Both the position numbers and the translations under genes were made by a program. A DNA stretch of 64,000 nt, from the NCBI RefSeq assembly GCF_019097595.1, contig NC_080714.1:8077759-8141758 (forward strand). The letters run 5' to 3'. This document shows, piece after piece, positions 12,903 to 25,736 of the stretch; the first letter of the stretch is position 1; each line of letters starts with the position of its first letter. The notes under the pieces were generated by a model. It was given only the letters and a program-made list of their open reading frames with translations. It was not told where the DNA came from and made no database searches. This stretch comes from Hemibagrus wyckioides (lineage: Eukaryota > Chordata > Actinopteri > Siluriformes > Bagridae).

Positions 12903-12957
<55 letters not shown>
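12903..12957. repeat. (AT)n microsatellite
   Basis: About 27 uninterrupted AT units next to TTTA-rich sequence; self-complementary and cruciform-prone. Confidence 0.97.
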
Positions 12958-12960
<3 letters not shown>

Positions 12961-14278
12961 TATTTATTTATTTATTTTTTATTTGAACTTTCTAGGTAAG
13001 GTTTGTCTTGAAAAACATATAATGTGAAGTTTTAGAGATTTTACAGAATCAGAAGCATAAATACAAATCTCACATATTCACACAATTTATGCAAATTAGG
13101 CTAAAAATGAAGGACAGCATGAATATTAGACGCTTTCAGCATGATCACATGAATAAAAACTTTATTCTTCTCAGTGATGTTAAACATTTTCTGATGCTTA
13201 TAAAACAGCCAGTTTGTAAATGCCTAGCCCATATGTTTTAAAGGCAAAACTTTCCTATAGCTAAAAAAAAATAAATACTTGTATTAGCCTCTAAACACTT
13301 TACTTATCACCATCTGCGCTGCTCTCCCCCTTTTCTCCACCCTTTCCATCTTTTTCCAGCAAATTCAGCCATGCCTTAATTAAGCTTCTCTCTCTATCTT
13401 GCTTCACTTCTCTCGTTATTCTTGATAAGAACAAGGCCAGGGTTTATATTCAACTGCGGGAAGAATTTCACTCTTGCAGCACTTGTCCTCAGAAAGGAGT
13501 TAAGCGAGTGCCCCAGAGTTCCCCTGAAAAGTGAGACTCGACTCTTCATCTCGTGTTCAATTTCAGGCCTGAGATCACCGGGAGAGTGAAACAGTGCCCG
13601 GCTTCCACACGGCTTAAGTTCAGAGAAAGTCAACTCAGGCGAATATCCAGATAGAAGGCTGGGGCCATCAGTGTCCTTAAAGGGATATGCCTCAGGGCTG
13701 GTTTTGTGGAGCAATTTTCCGCATGCACTTCCGCATGACCTTATTTAGCTTAGTCTTACGCTTGTAAATATGTGCATCTGCTGTACCAGGTATAGTGTTA
13801 GGGAGGCATTCTATTTTAAAATTGAAATGACTTTTATTCACTGTTGACTCACAGCTGAAGAGTTTATTCATGTGTCATTATTCACGTGACTTGTAGTTTA
13901 CATAACAAATAAACAACCAGGCAGCCCATCTGTGCACAACCTGGCATCATGCATATATACATGCTCGAGTGAGTCTACCTTGCCAACCCGAGTGTTCGCC
14001 TGAGCCTGCTAAGTTTGCTTGCTAATGCACATAACAGGGGCTGGAATTGGGTTCTGTTACCTTTTTCCTGTTTTCAGTCATCCTAGTCAGTTCTCTCATC
14101 TTTGATTTTTCTACTCAGACTGGTGAGTATGTATAGGTTTCATTTGCTATATGTCATCTTCTTCTCTGCTCTTACCTGGATCTGCTAAAACACAGAAGAG
14201 GGATGGGAATTGTTTTCCCCCAAGTTAAGCCCTCCTTATTCTCATCACTAGTCACTAATTCCTGTGCATTCTGGAGTC
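12958..14278. other. Non-coding, nothing recognised
   Basis: No exon could be supported. The open frame at 13394-13714 (minus) has no recognisable domain. Confidence 0.4.
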
Positions 14279-14395
14279 ATTAAGCAGTTGAGGGTTAAGG
14301 GCTTTGCTCAAGGGCCTCGTAACTTGCCCACTGCTGGGAATTCAAAATTTGATCTTCCAGTCTGTAGTCTAATGCCTGACTGACTGCCCTTGCCA
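14279..14395 (-). mobile_element. Fragment of an L2-tailed tRNA SINE (minus strand)
   Basis: The phrase gggctttgctcaagggcc and a decayed B-box region match the bodies at 36229-36400 and 47284-47420. Both ends are lost. Confidence 0.5.
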
Positions 14396-16279
14396 TCTAA
14401 GATACCATATCTAAAACTAAAAAAGCTAGCATGTTTACCTCCATCATAGCAAATGCTGCAAGACCAGCTACCATGTCAACACAGCTTGGATCTAAAGTCC
14501 ACCAAAAAAAAAATCCCACAAGCCACAGACATGTCCCTAACATGGGAGGCCTGACCACCTTCCATTCGCCAAAGGTATGTGCCCAAAACAGCACCTCCAC
14601 CCCTTGTAGAGCAGGGGAAGGACTAGTGATGGGGCAATTTACTGCTGATTAGGCAGTAGTGAGTCAGAACAGAGTGTCCATTAGATCAATGGATCCTCCA
14701 ATTCTATAGTTGGTGCCTGGTGTTCTCAGGGATCAGGCCCTTGTGGATATCAGACCTCAACATCATTGCTGCAACACGTGTTCCCTCTTGGTCAGCGGCG
14801 TGATGAAAAAATTAATATCTCATAAGATCAGAATAAAGGCTTCTACTCTGTACAACATACACCAGTATTCATTCAATGAATACATTTGTGACTGAAGTAG
14901 CTGGGGAAACCATGCAGAATACAAATTCCAATCAGTCAACAGTGTTCACTGCCAAAAAAACCCTCACTGACTCTAAAGTCAAAGGTGTACTTACTGCCCA
15001 ATGACTGTATCTTTAAAGAACACTTCAGCAAAAATGCTAATTCCTTAATAATGTGTGCAAGCTTGCAGCCCTTATATAACCTAATCAAACTAACTCATTC
15101 TCAGGGCAATAATTGAGTGTTATCCATGTAAGCATGTTGTTTATTTCCTCCACTTCTGAAAGCATAATCAGTGGTTTCTAATGAGAAGTTGATGAAGACA
15201 AACGAGCACCAGGACTGAGCTGAAAAAGAAAAAAATCCCCAGTATTTGAGATGCAGTATGTTCTCTTCTCTTCAATATCCCAAATGTACTGTTTGTGTGT
15301 TATGAGAGACAGAGAGAGAAAATGATCTTGAACATCCCCCAGAGTTTCAATTACTTCTCACCTCTGTCAGAGTTGGAAATATTGCCCTGGGGCCAGAGGT
15401 GAGACCATAATGGTAATGAGGCCCAGGAGCAGTTGGATGAAAACACACACTGTGTCAATGAGCAGAAGTCAGAATTGAAGAAGAAAGGAAACTCCAAACA
15501 TGGAATTACACCGAGGAAATGCACATGTTTAAACCAGATCTAATTTTAGTTTCCTCGCTTTTTTAGAGATCTTTTGCACAAAACCAGGAGATATTTTGTA
15601 TATTGTCCAAATCCCCAGATACTCATTTTATACTGATTGCTGTTTCATCCATATGCTTTATCAGTTGATTATGATTCTTTTGTTTTGTTTTTGGGCTTAA
15701 AAGCAATTTTCCTTGAAAAGCTAATGATATGAAAGCTGTGCTCCAAAAGAAACAAAAAATAAACACCTAGAGGCAACAACACAAGTCTAAATAGCACAAA
15801 AAAGTCATTTCCATACTCCAAATGTGCCACCCTAAAACTCAGCCATGCACAGCACATTTCTGAATATGGATAATGGTCTCAGGCTTCAAAAGGAGCAAAA
15901 TCCAGCCATCAACCATATCACGCTTCAATCAAATTGTTCATTTGTAATTTGGGAATTTTTCATGAGGTTTGGTTGAGTATCTGTTGGAATTGCCACCCGG
16001 TCTATAATACAGTGTTGAAATCAGTAGTTAATTATGTGTACCAGACATTTTACATTACAGCAGATATAAACTGTTGTTTCCTCACCAGCCTCCTTTTTTT
16101 AGTCTAAAAAGATAAATAAAAAATAAAAACAAAACTTGCAGCTTGTCATGTTAAGAAAAAGCAAAAATTCTTCAAACTTAAATGTTTATCTCTTGGAGTT
16201 TTTCTCCCATATAAATCCTTGTTACTATAAAAATAAAAAGAGAATGGTTTACTTTGCTTTATTATAAACCTGGGGATTT
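14396..16279. other. Non-coding, nothing recognised
   Basis: No supported exon, RNA gene or repeat family. Confidence 0.4.
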
Positions 16280-17153
16280 TTCAGATCTTTCCTGCTGTGA
16301 ATCTCCTTCTACCATGTCGCAAAGGTATTCTATAGGACTCAGTTCTGGTGACTAGAAAGGACACTGAACTCATTGTCATGTTCGTGAAACCAGCTTGAGA
16401 TGGATTTTGCTTTGTGACATGATTGGGATTGTGAGATTGTGGCCATGAAGGGTTGCACATGATCAGCAACATTGATTGATATTAACAGGCCCAATAAAAC
16501 ATCCATCCCCACACCTCCACCAGCTTGGGACAAGGCAGGTTAGGTCCATGGTTTTTATGTTGTTGGTGTTCTGACCCTACCATCTCTGTGCCTCTGAAAT
16601 GAATCTTCCTCAGACCAGCCTAGGTTTTTTTAAGACTTTCTCATCTTTCAATTCTTGGCTGTGAAATAAAAACAGGAAATGGTCTGCGTCAAGGTTCAGC
16701 ATGTTATGCATTCTGAGACGCTTTTCTGTTTAGCACAATAGAACAGATTGGTTATCTGTGTTGCTATAGCCTGTCTGTCAATTCGACCCATTTTGGCCAT
16801 TGTCCTTTTATCCTCCCTCATCAATTTCCATCTGCAGAACTGCTGTTCGCTGGAAGTGCACCATTCTAAGGAAACTCTAGAGATTGTTGTGTGTGAAAAT
16901 CCCACGAAATCAGCAGTCTGAAATACTCAAACCAGCCCCATCTAGCACCAACAATCAATCCACAGTCACAATGACTGCAATCACGTTCTCCACTCCCCTC
17001 CAAATCTTTCTGGTTGATGTGAACATTGCCTGAAGCTGCAGGACCATATCTGCATGACTTTATTTATTGCATTGCTACCACATGATTGACTGATTAGATA
17101 ATTGCAAGAATGAGTAGGTGTACATGTTCCTAATAAAGTGCCAGGTGAGTGTA
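16280..17153 (-). mobile_element. Decayed DNA transposon, same family as 3560-3728
   Basis: It shares tctgaaatactcaaaccag and a right end tgttcctaataaagtgcc followed by aggtgagtgta with the copy at 3560-3728. The interior (for example gacccattttggccattgtc and catcaatttccatctgcaga) reads like decayed transposase sequence on the minus strand. It has many stops, so it is inactive. The left boundary is approximate. Confidence 0.6.
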
Positions 17154-18041
17154 GCTGTAATAGGATGTGCGAGGGGATCTTATCTATCATGATTAACAGG
17201 TAAAAAAAAGTCACACTGGGAAAAATATGATGCTTCATACAAAATAATCAGTCATTTGTTTCAGCAAAATATTTCAGCAATATGATCCGTATTAAATAAC
17301 AGGATTATTTAGGACCCATTCGAGTATAATTCGATTAAATGAATATTTTTTTCAGCATGATGGATGAAGTCACCATGGATGAAATAAATGTATCAGCACT
17401 GTCCAAAGCAAAGCCATTTTGCAGGTGTGTGAAGGTTGAGTATTGTGTTGCTTTCATTACACCGAGTTCCTGGTGCCTTTTGAGTGCTCCCTTCTGTGTA
17501 TTATGTAAAGAGGCAGATCTATTGAGTTGGGTTACATAAGCTTTTCCCTGGATAAGAATGGGCAACATCAGTTTGCCCTGTTAGTTACAGTTAAATTTGC
17601 ACACACAGCTTTGTACACGGATCAGGTGCATCCCGAACAGGATTAACATTGCGGTGTTGTGGTGTCCAGGCTGCGTCCTGGAGGAAAATCAGCACAGATT
17701 TGTGTTTCATGTTGGTGAATTTGTCAGTTCGATGACTTCAATGGTGATTGCATATATGGAAATTCATATCTATTGCTCATCTCTTGTTCTCTGGAGTATC
17801 TGATGTGTGTAATTAAGATTTAAATTCAGGTCAGTGCTCAACTCTGGGTTACTTTTGGGACACGTTGGTCTCAGGAGTACAAAAAGAGTCTTGTTATGTA
17901 AGGAGTGAAACATTCAGGGGCCTACTGTTTCTTAAAAAATATCAGGAAGATCAACGTCAGTGTGCTGTGATGCAGAATGAGTGTCAGAAATTTGTTTTGC
18001 AATTATGAAATTTTTATTTATTTCACACAATAGCACTCTGC
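17154..18041. other. Non-coding, nothing recognised
   Basis: Left flank of the Tc1 element; no exon recognised. Confidence 0.45.
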
Positions 18042-18049
18042 TATATATA

Positions 18050-19297
18050 CACTATATTGCCAAAAGTATTTGCTCACCTGCCTTGACTCGCATATGAACT
18101 TAAGTGACATCCCATTCCTAATCCATAGGGTTCAATATGACGTCGGTCCACCCTTTGCAGCTATAACAGCTTCAACTCTTCTGGGAAGGCTGTCCACAAG
18201 GTTTAGGAGTGTGTTTATGGGAATTTTTGACCATTCTTCCAGAAGCGCATTTGTGAGGTCACACACTGATGTTGGACGAGAAGGTCTGGCTCTCAGTCTC
18301 TGCTCTAATTCATCCCAAAGGTGTTCTATCGGGTTGAGGTCAGGACTCTGTGCAGGCCAGTCAAGTTCATCCACACCAGACTCTGTCATCCATGTCTTTA
18401 TGGACCTTGCTTTGTGCACTGGTGCACAGTCATGTTGGAAGAGGAAGGGGCCAGCTCCAAACTGTTCCCACAAAGTTGGGAGCATAGAATTGTCCAAAAT
18501 GTCTTGGTATGCTGAAGCATTCAGAGTTCCTTTCACTGGAACTAAGGGGCCAAGCCCAGTTCCTGAAAAACAACCGCACACCATAATCCCCCCTCCACCA
18601 AACTTTACACTTGGCACAATGCAGTCAGACAAGTACCGTTCTCCTGGCAACCGCCAAACCCAGACTCGTCCATCAGATTGCCAGATGGAGAAGCGCGATT
18701 CGTCACTCCAGAGAACGCGTCTCCACTGCTCTAGAGTCCAGTGGCGGCGCGCTTTACACCACTGCATCCGACGTTTTGCATTGCACTTGGTGATGTATGG
18801 CTTGGATGCAGCTGCTCGGCCATGGAAACCCATTCCATGAAGCTCTCTGCGCACTGTTCTTGAGCTAATCTGAAGGCCACATGAAGTTTGGAGGTCTGTA
18901 GCGATTGACTCTGCAGAAAGTTGGCGACCTCTTCGCACTATGCGCCTCAGCATCCGCTGACCCCGCTCCGTCAGTTTACGTGGCCTACCACTTCGTGGCT
19001 GAGTTGCTGTCGTTCCCAAACACTTCCACGTTCTTATAATACAGCTGACAGTTGACTGTGGAATATTTAGGAGCGAGGAAATTTCACGACTGGATTTGTT
19101 GCACAGGTGGCATCCTATCACAGTTCCACGCTGGAATTCACTGAGCTCCTGAGAGCGACCCATTCTTTCACAAATGTTTGTAAAAACAGTCTGCATGCCT
19201 AGGTGCTTGATTTTATACACCTGTGGCCATGGAAGTGATTGGAACACCTGATTCTGATTATTTGGATGGGTGAGCGAATACTTTTGGCAATATAGTG
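18050..19297 (-). mobile_element. Complete Tc1-family DNA transposon
   Basis: The element is about 1248 bp. Inverted ends at 18050-18078 and 19269-19297 are 29 bp each, starting cactatattgccaaaagtat, and differ at one base (T versus C before gctcacc). Both ends abut TATATA runs, so the TA target duplication is present but its exact base is ambiguous. It encodes one unbroken transposase on the minus strand (18132-19163). Lengths of element, ends and protein all fit Tc1. Closely similar elements are recalled from many teleosts, and transfer of Tc1 elements between teleosts and lampreys has been reported. Confidence 0.95.
18132..19163 (-). CDS. Tc1-family transposase, apparently intact (DD34E)
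   Basis: This is the cut-and-paste transposase that would bind the element's inverted ends and move it between TA sites in the nucleus. I start it at Met-Gly-Arg-Ser-Gln-Glu-Leu (19163), giving 343 residues, the usual Tc1 length. An in-frame Met 28 codons upstream would give 371, but its extra residues do not look like Tc1 protein. Visible parts in order are a paired-type helix-turn-helix N-terminus ([18 protein letters not shown]), a GRPR-like AT-hook (SGRPRKLT), a second helix-turn-helix ([14 protein letters not shown]) and a DDE catalytic core. The core residues are Asp in WSDESRF, Asp in FQHDCAPVH and Glu in NPIEHLWDE. Exactly 34 residues separate the second Asp from the Glu, the Tc1 DD34E spacing. 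A glycine-rich box ([12 protein letters not shown]) is also present. No frameshift or stop is seen. Activity is inferred, not shown. Confidence 0.95.
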   Translation of the reverse strand: MGRSQELSEFQRGTVIGCHLCNKSSREISSLLNIPQSTVSCIIRTWKCLGTTATQPRSGRPRKLTERGQRMLRRIVRRGRQLSAESIATDLQTSCGLQISSRTVRRELHGMGFHGRAAASKPYITKCNAKRRMQWCKARRHWTLEQWRRVLWSDESRFSIWQSDGRVWVWRLPGERYLSDCIVPSVKFGGGGIMVCGCFSGTGLGPLVPVKGTLNASAYQDILDNSMLPTLWEQFGAGPFLFQHDCAPVHKARSIKTWMTESGVDELDWPAQSPDLNPIEHLWDELEQRLRARPSRPTSVCDLTNALLEEWSKIPINTLLNLVDSLPRRVEAVIAAKGGPTSY

Positions 19298-20285
19298 TAT
19301 ATATATTCCATATTACTTACGTTGTAGCAGCTACAAAAACAGCCTTTCCATCGCAAACCTCAATTCTTTTCTTGATCAGAAAAAAATAAAAACATTGCAG
19401 CTTTCACTGTTTCAGAGAAAAAAGCAAAGCACAAGCTTCTCAAACCCACAAACTCCCTGTGGTGGAAAACATGACCTTTATAACTGCAACTGCGAATGCG
19501 GACGGTGAGACTCCTTCCTTCATCTTCCTAAATACAGCGTCGCCATTCAGTGATTATACGGAATGTTTTTATTTCATTAATAAATAACAGAATTTAAATT
19601 CTATTTATAGGCTTTGTTAACTATGTTGAGCGTCCAGTCTGCAGATTCAAGATTCAAGAATTCAACAGCACAAAAAAACAAACAAAGACAATCTCATGAG
19701 GAAGTGGACAATTAAAATGTATTTGAAACTAAATGCTATGTTCATTCCAGAAATATAGTATCACAGTCGTCTCAGTGGTCTATCAGCATCCCGCCAGGCT
19801 TCTCTGATAAAGTTTCATGTGTGTTTTATAGCTAGTGTCTGCCGTAGTGCCATCAATTTGGCTGTGTGGACCCATGCAACCCTGCGCCACATCAAGTATA
19901 AACCAGCCTTATTTTCTCTTGGCTATAAACTACATTCTCCCCTTTTTTTCATTTGTCTTGCATTTTTTTCTGTTCTCTCCCTGGATTTCATTTTTTGTTG
20001 CCCATTTATCATCCAGAAAGCCCTATTAGGCAGAAAGAAGACAGGGTTGAGTCTCTCTCTCTCTCTCTCTCTAACCCCAAAGATGTCCAGCGCCAATTCC
20101 AAATCAGACGCAGCTGTCCAAAACGGTTCTTCTTTTATTCTTCTCTTGATAACCGTAGCATGTGTTTATTGAGCTAAGAGAATAGAGGGGAGCAGTAATG
20201 CTACTATATTGAAAACTATTTGTTACAGTGCAGGTTTGTGTGTTGAATAGGTTTGCTGGTCACCTTTTGGTCCTGAGAGTGTGTG
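19298..20285. other. Non-coding with a CT run
   Basis: No supported exon. A (CT)n run lies at about 20051-20073. Confidence 0.45.
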
Positions 20286-20562
20286 CATAGCAAGAAGGTA
20301 CTGGGATCGAATCCCGTTCTTGTGTGGGTTTACTCCGGGTTCTTCGGTTTCCTCCCACAGTCCAAAATATGTACATTAGGTTGATTGGTAATTCTAAGTT
20401 GTAAGTGTGTGTGGCTGTCTGTCTATATGTGGCTCTGTGATGGACTGGCGACTTGTCCAGGGTGAAACCCCTGCCTTTTGGCCAGTGTGTGCTGGGATAG
20501 GCTCCAGCAGATCCCCCTGACCATAATTAGGAATAATGCAGGTATAGAAAATGGATGGATGT
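20286..20562 (+). mobile_element. Mermaid/DANA-type SINE, 5'-truncated
   Basis: It keeps the B-box-like ggatcgaatccc, the tttcctcccacagtcc block, gatggactggcgacttgtcc and the ATGGATGG tail. The first part of the tRNA-like head is missing. Compared with 1651-1988 it retains the 3' block gggataggctccagc that is deleted there. Confidence 0.8.
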
Positions 20563-20679
20563 TACTATTTATTCAGTCTTGAATCAAATATCAAATACTT
20601 TTACATTAGCTGAAGCTGTTACAGACATACCGGCATCTCTACTGATGATTCCCTTTAATACTATTGGTTTAATGTTTAT

Positions 20680-20745
20680 ATTTATTCATTTAACAGACAA
20701 TTTTATCTAAAGTGACTTACAAGTAAAGGGATATAACATGAATAC
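20680..20745 (-). mobile_element. L2-type SINE tail fragment
   Basis: Read in reverse, this matches the ggataag...ctgctaaatg tail seen at 34277-34445 and 36229-36400. Confidence 0.4.
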
Positions 20746-20770
20746 ACAAATACACACTTCAACACTACAT

Positions 20771-21261
20771 CTTTCTCACAACACACTTATTTAATTCACG
20801 ATTTTATTACTTTAATGGCATATTTACTTACTCCATTGCTTCATTACTTACCTCCATCCCATTCATACTCCACCACTTTCCTACTCGCTCCTCGCTTATT
20901 TATTTACAACTTCATTACTTACCTACTTGCACCACTTGAGTCTTATTGACTTATTCCATTCTTTCTCCATGGTTTTCTTACTCCGCTGCTTACTCAGTAA
21001 CATACTTTTATTAAACCTGACTACATCATTTGATCACTCTATTTCCATACAGGTTACTTTCTTACTCTATTACATACTCACACAATTATTTACTTTAATA
21101 CTCCATCATTTACTGAACTAACTTCATCCATTACTTATCTTATTACTTAATTATGCACTCTATATCATATTTATATGCTTACTTTTATACTCCATTGCTT
21201 ACTTTTATTAAACCTTACTACATCATTCGATCACTCTATTCCCATACAGTTTACTTTCTTA

Positions 21262-21311
<50 letters not shown>

Positions 21312-21331
21312 CATGTAAAATTACATTTTAC

Positions 21332-21368
<37 letters not shown>

Positions 21369-21880
21369 ACATTCATTATTTACTCCATTACTTTTTCTGC
21401 ATATATTTTATACTCCATTTCTTACTTATGCCATTATGTTCCCTATTTATCTTACTTCGTCCATAAGTTAATTACACATACCACCATTTTCATACTCCAT
21501 TTAAATTTTTATTTGATTATTGCCTTACATACATCTTATTAACAAATCCCATTTCTTACTCCATGACTTTATTACCAAATTAAACACCCGTGCCCTTACT
21601 TGCATTCATTCTCCTGATATTTTTTTTTTTCAATACTTACCCCATTGAATATATAATAAAAAATTTTATTCCACTGTTTATTTTTATTTATTCATTCATT
21701 TCTTACTAGCATTATTTATTACTTATATTATATTATTTATTACTTGCTTACTTACAATCCCCACATTGCTAACTAACATAATTTTTTATTTACTTACTCC
21801 TTTATTCATGGATATACTCCATTAACTTAGTCCATCACCATTATGGGTTTCCTCCAAACTTAATGACCATTAAGTTATTC
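20771..21880. repeat. G-poor degenerate TTACT/CCATT repeat block
   Basis: About 1.1 kb of + strand is nearly free of G and built from variants of ttactt, tccatt and cactcc. A block at 21004-21070 (acttttattaaacc...catttgatcactctat) recurs at about 21201-21267 with few changes, an offset of 197 bp, so part of the region arose by tandem duplication. An (AT)n at 21264-21307 and a (TATC)n at 21332-21369 sit inside it. No coding potential. Confidence 0.8.
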
Positions 21881-22654
21881 CTTTCCTTACATCCTACATA
21901 ACTTTCTTTCCTGGCTGAATGTATTGAGGGAGTAAGACTCGGATGAACTTGTAGACTAGATCTAAACTGCATAGAGAGAGATCCTGTCAATGTGCTTATT
22001 AAGACAAATAGCATACCAAGTAGACACCAAATGAGTAATTAAAATGGAGCAGAGCACTTCCATAATCCAAAATACTATTATTCACATTTCACAGAAGAAT
22101 CTTTTCCGAATGCAGCGTATACGGGGACCAGAGAGCGGCTGATTAAAATCTTTTGATTTCTTTTGAATTCATACAAATGGTTATATCGATTTCTAAAGAG
22201 TCTGAGTATAAGAACATTTGCGAAAATAGATAATGCAGTGCATTTCTTCCAAAATCATTTCCAAATCTTTTTCCCCCAAATCTGTCCAGTGCTATGACTT
22301 GATACACACACATATATATATAAAAGGAATAAAATGTGGAAATACGTCATGTCTCTGTCAGGCAGTTGTATACTGTAGCCTCTTTTAACATCACCTAACC
22401 CTGTGCTTGATTCACGTGTCTGATTACTGATCTGCCCTCCGGGTTGGTCTGCCCTGATTCTGTCAGTAAACCTGCACAAAGAGTTTATTGGCTTTTATTC
22501 ACATTCATATAAATGAAGTCATAAGAAAATGTACACCCATTAGCCCTGTATATAACCTCCTTGTCCTTCCTCTTAATGTTTTGTGTTGTGTGAAATTGGA
22601 ATTTGCAAATACGAGATATTTTTGAATGAAGAAATCAGCAATTGTGAGTCTGTG
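21881..22654. other. Non-coding, nothing recognised
   Basis: No exon or repeat family recognised. Confidence 0.45.
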
Positions 22655-23040
22655 CAAAAGTTTGTGGACACCTGACTATAACACTCCCATATATACTTCT
22701 TCTCCAAATGGTTGCTATAAAACTAGAAGCACATAACTGTTTAGAATGTCTCTTTATGTAGCATAACAAATTCTATTTGGTGTAACTAAGAGGTCCAAGA
22801 TGTTCCAGCATGACGATACCTTGTGCACAAAGTCCATGAGGTCATGGTTTGCCAAATTTGAAGTGGAATAACTTGTGTGTGTGAGCCCTGAACTGGAATG
22901 TCTACCTCCATCAGCGTCTGACCTTATTAATGCTCTTGTGGCTGAATGAACACAAATCCCACAAAAAGGCAATGCTCCAAACTCTAGTGGAAATCCTTCC
23001 CAGGAGTCCAGAGTGGATGATCTTGTTACAATAATGCATA
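22655..23040 (+). mobile_element. Tc1-type relic, 5' end kept
   Basis: It starts at the typical end tttgtggacacctgactata. It contains forward-strand transposase remnants: gatgttccagcatgacgata corresponds to the FQHD region, and aatgctcttgtggctgaatg to the C-terminus. Indels and stops break it, and the right inverted end is gone. A second relic of the same family is at 34665-34930. Confidence 0.65.
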
Positions 23041-25218
23041 GTGATGCCATCAACATAACATGCATATTTTATTCCATAATTGTCAGAACAGCTGCACAAC
23101 ATTTTTTGCATCTAAATCAAATTAAACCATGAGGTAATCGTGATGTTACGGTAAATTGAAACTGAGACACACACACAAAAAAAAAATGGGAGTCCCCAGC
23201 AGGGGCTCCTCCCTACAGCAGCACACGCCAACAGCATTGTTAATGTTGTCACTTCAATCCTTGCCAAATGGAGGAACTCCAGACTGTGCTCTAAGCACAC
23301 ACTAGCAACAAAACACCTGATTAATATGGGAACCCAGTGGTTGCAGAGCATTGTTCAAAAAAATAAATAAATAAATAAAACACTGGTGTTTTTTTCTCTA
23401 CTGGATCTTTGTTTAGCAGAAATGTCAAAATAGAAATTCAATCAGAGATTCATGGAGGGCAGCTAACTCAGGAAGCACATTCTATTAGAGTGAAGGTCTT
23501 TTAGGGTCAGACAATGAAAGGCAAGCTCAATTTATGTAATGGTTTCTGGGGAGCCGTCGGACATTGAGACAATATTAAATTTTGGAAGCAATAAGAAAAG
23601 ATGAAATTCAGTTTTTTTTGTGTGTGTATTATGTATCAATTTGCCATACAAAAATGGCTTTGTGTGGTCTGAACATATGTAGCGTCAAGTCCAAGTTCAA
23701 GAGACTTAGAGATAACGGTCTGGCTGATCTTTGTGTTACACCATTGGCTACATCTTTAATCACAATCCAATCTGTTCTATCAGAACCCTGCCATTCACCT
23801 GGATTATCAGCTCCTTTCTTTCCTCTTGCTGACATCTAACCTTCCTTTATCTGTGGTGGAACTGTCAAAGCCATGCAGATTCCCTGCCGAGCTAACGCCT
23901 CGACGGCTTCATCACAGACCAGAGTCTTGTATCAAATGGCACAGAGGGGTTCCTAATAAATGAAGAGAGGAATACAGAACAGAGAAGAGTCTTTATGGTG
24001 CTTTCGTTTTCTTCACATCTCTTTTTTTTTTTATTTCACTGTACAAGGAGCCGATACAGAATCCCTACGATCACAGTTCAGCAAAAGAAATCTAATTTTG
24101 AATTAATTACACCTTACACTCACAGTTACGTTTATGCATTATTCAGTCTCATTTTCTTTTGTCTATTGGTGCATAGATGTGCCAAGTGTGTGTGTGTGTG
24201 TTCAGTACAGGTTGTTTGCATTTCATTTGTCCATTATTTTTTTGCTATATATAACTGCAGTCCATCCCCTTTAAAAACCTCACCGCTGCCTATTATTTTA
24301 ATAAGATTCATATTGTATAACCTCATACTCACCTTTTTTTTCCCTTCACTGTAAATTACTTGTGGTTTGAAGGCTGATTTAAAATCAGCACGTGGAAATC
24401 TGCCCATATCCAGGACAGCTCCCTGCACATCCTGCACCTTTCTTCTCATCTGTCTCCTCTGACCTACTTTCTTTGATCCGAAGGAGGTTCCCCGAGGCTG
24501 CTTCAGAACCACGGACAGTTCCCGAGCCGTCGCTTTCCTCCATTACAGTTCGTTCGATTCTCCAGCCTCAGAGTCGAATATCGTCCGGCTCACTTCGTAT
24601 CAGCTGAGATTAGTGTGCCTCGCCAACTGGGAGCCTGTTTGTGGAGCTCCAAATATAGATCCTGTCGATAGAATCTACAGCAATAAAAGGTGGTTCGGGA
24701 TGTTCGCATCTAATCCGTGCCTGCTCAGATGACACAAATCAGTTACAGATGGTTCTGAAATACTTGTTTCAGTGGACAGTGACTGAGCTCCCTGTTTATC
24801 CTCAAAAACTGACATTTTAGATTTTGGACTAAACTTATTTTAACATGCTTTTACTATTATCAGTGCTGAAAGCTTTTTTTTCTGAGGGAAGCTAATGCAC
24901 TGCATCCTGGTGTTTTTAGCACACAATGGAAAGGTACATTAACACTCATCAGACTGCTTTAGCATATGGAAGTGCTTTTATTGTAAATCCATTGAGGATA
25001 TTGGGGATATTCCCAGCTGATACCAGAGCAATTTTTCTTCTTATAGGCTCTCAGTCAAATCTCTAAGCCCCACACACACACACGCACACACACACACACA
25101 CACACCCCACTTTGGCAGAGGCACTGGCTGGCACACCCATTCACTCCCCAATAAGCAAGATAGGTCTGAATAAAACATGAAAGACAGCCCTTGTTTAGAC
25201 AAATGTACCCATGCTTTC

Positions 25219-25259
<41 letters not shown>

Positions 25260-25416
25260 TCTCTGTGCCTCTTGTTTTCTTTCTCCTCCCCTACTCATCT
25301 CTGCTCACTTTCAGTTCTCTCAGCTTTTCCTTTCCTACCTTTCCCTTGGTGGTATAGAAAAAATGAGCGGCCAATTGCACACGTGGATGCAAAGCTTTCC
25401 CTAGAGTGTGGACCAC

Positions 25417-25420
<4 letters not shown>
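23041..25420. other. Non-coding upstream region with CA and CT microsatellites
   Basis: No supported exon. A (CA)n lies at about 25073-25104 and a (CT)n at about 25220-25257. The open frame at 24392-24607 is CpG-richer than its surroundings but has no recognisable domain or splice context. Confidence 0.45.
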
Positions 25421-25457
<37 letters not shown>

Positions 25458-25736
25458 AGAGAGAAAAATAGAGCAAGAGACACCCAGAGCCTGAGAAGCA
25501 AGAAGCAGAGAAAGAGGAAGAAAATCAACAAGAACTGACTAAGAGCGAAGGAGGGACAAAATAAAAAGGTATTAGTTGCTGTAACCCAGGTGGCTCAGCT
25601 TTGACATGACTCTCTGCCGCTCCACACAGCCACTCATCTGTTCATCTCGGAGATGCGCTCCCATTAAAGTGGCTCTGGAGTGCCATGCACCTCCATCCCC
25701 CTCCCACTAGCACATGGAGAGCCTTCTTCCTGGAAT
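25421..25736 (+). promoter_or_regulatory. plch2: Candidate promoter and 5' UTR region of plch2, with an overlapping upstream ORF
   Basis: A (GA)n tract at 25421-25455 is followed by purine-rich sequence and then GC-richer sequence leading into the exon 1 start codon. An upstream ATG at 25714 (poor context, C at -3) opens a 14-codon frame ending at 25758. It overlaps the main start at 25737 in a different frame, so it could lower initiation there if included in the mRNA. I see no clear TATA box. The transcription start is not visible in sequence alone. Confidence 0.35.

Noticed and set aside
18070..18840. 256-residue + strand reading frame
   Set aside because: It is the complement of the transposase gene, which carries the DDE motifs on the minus strand.
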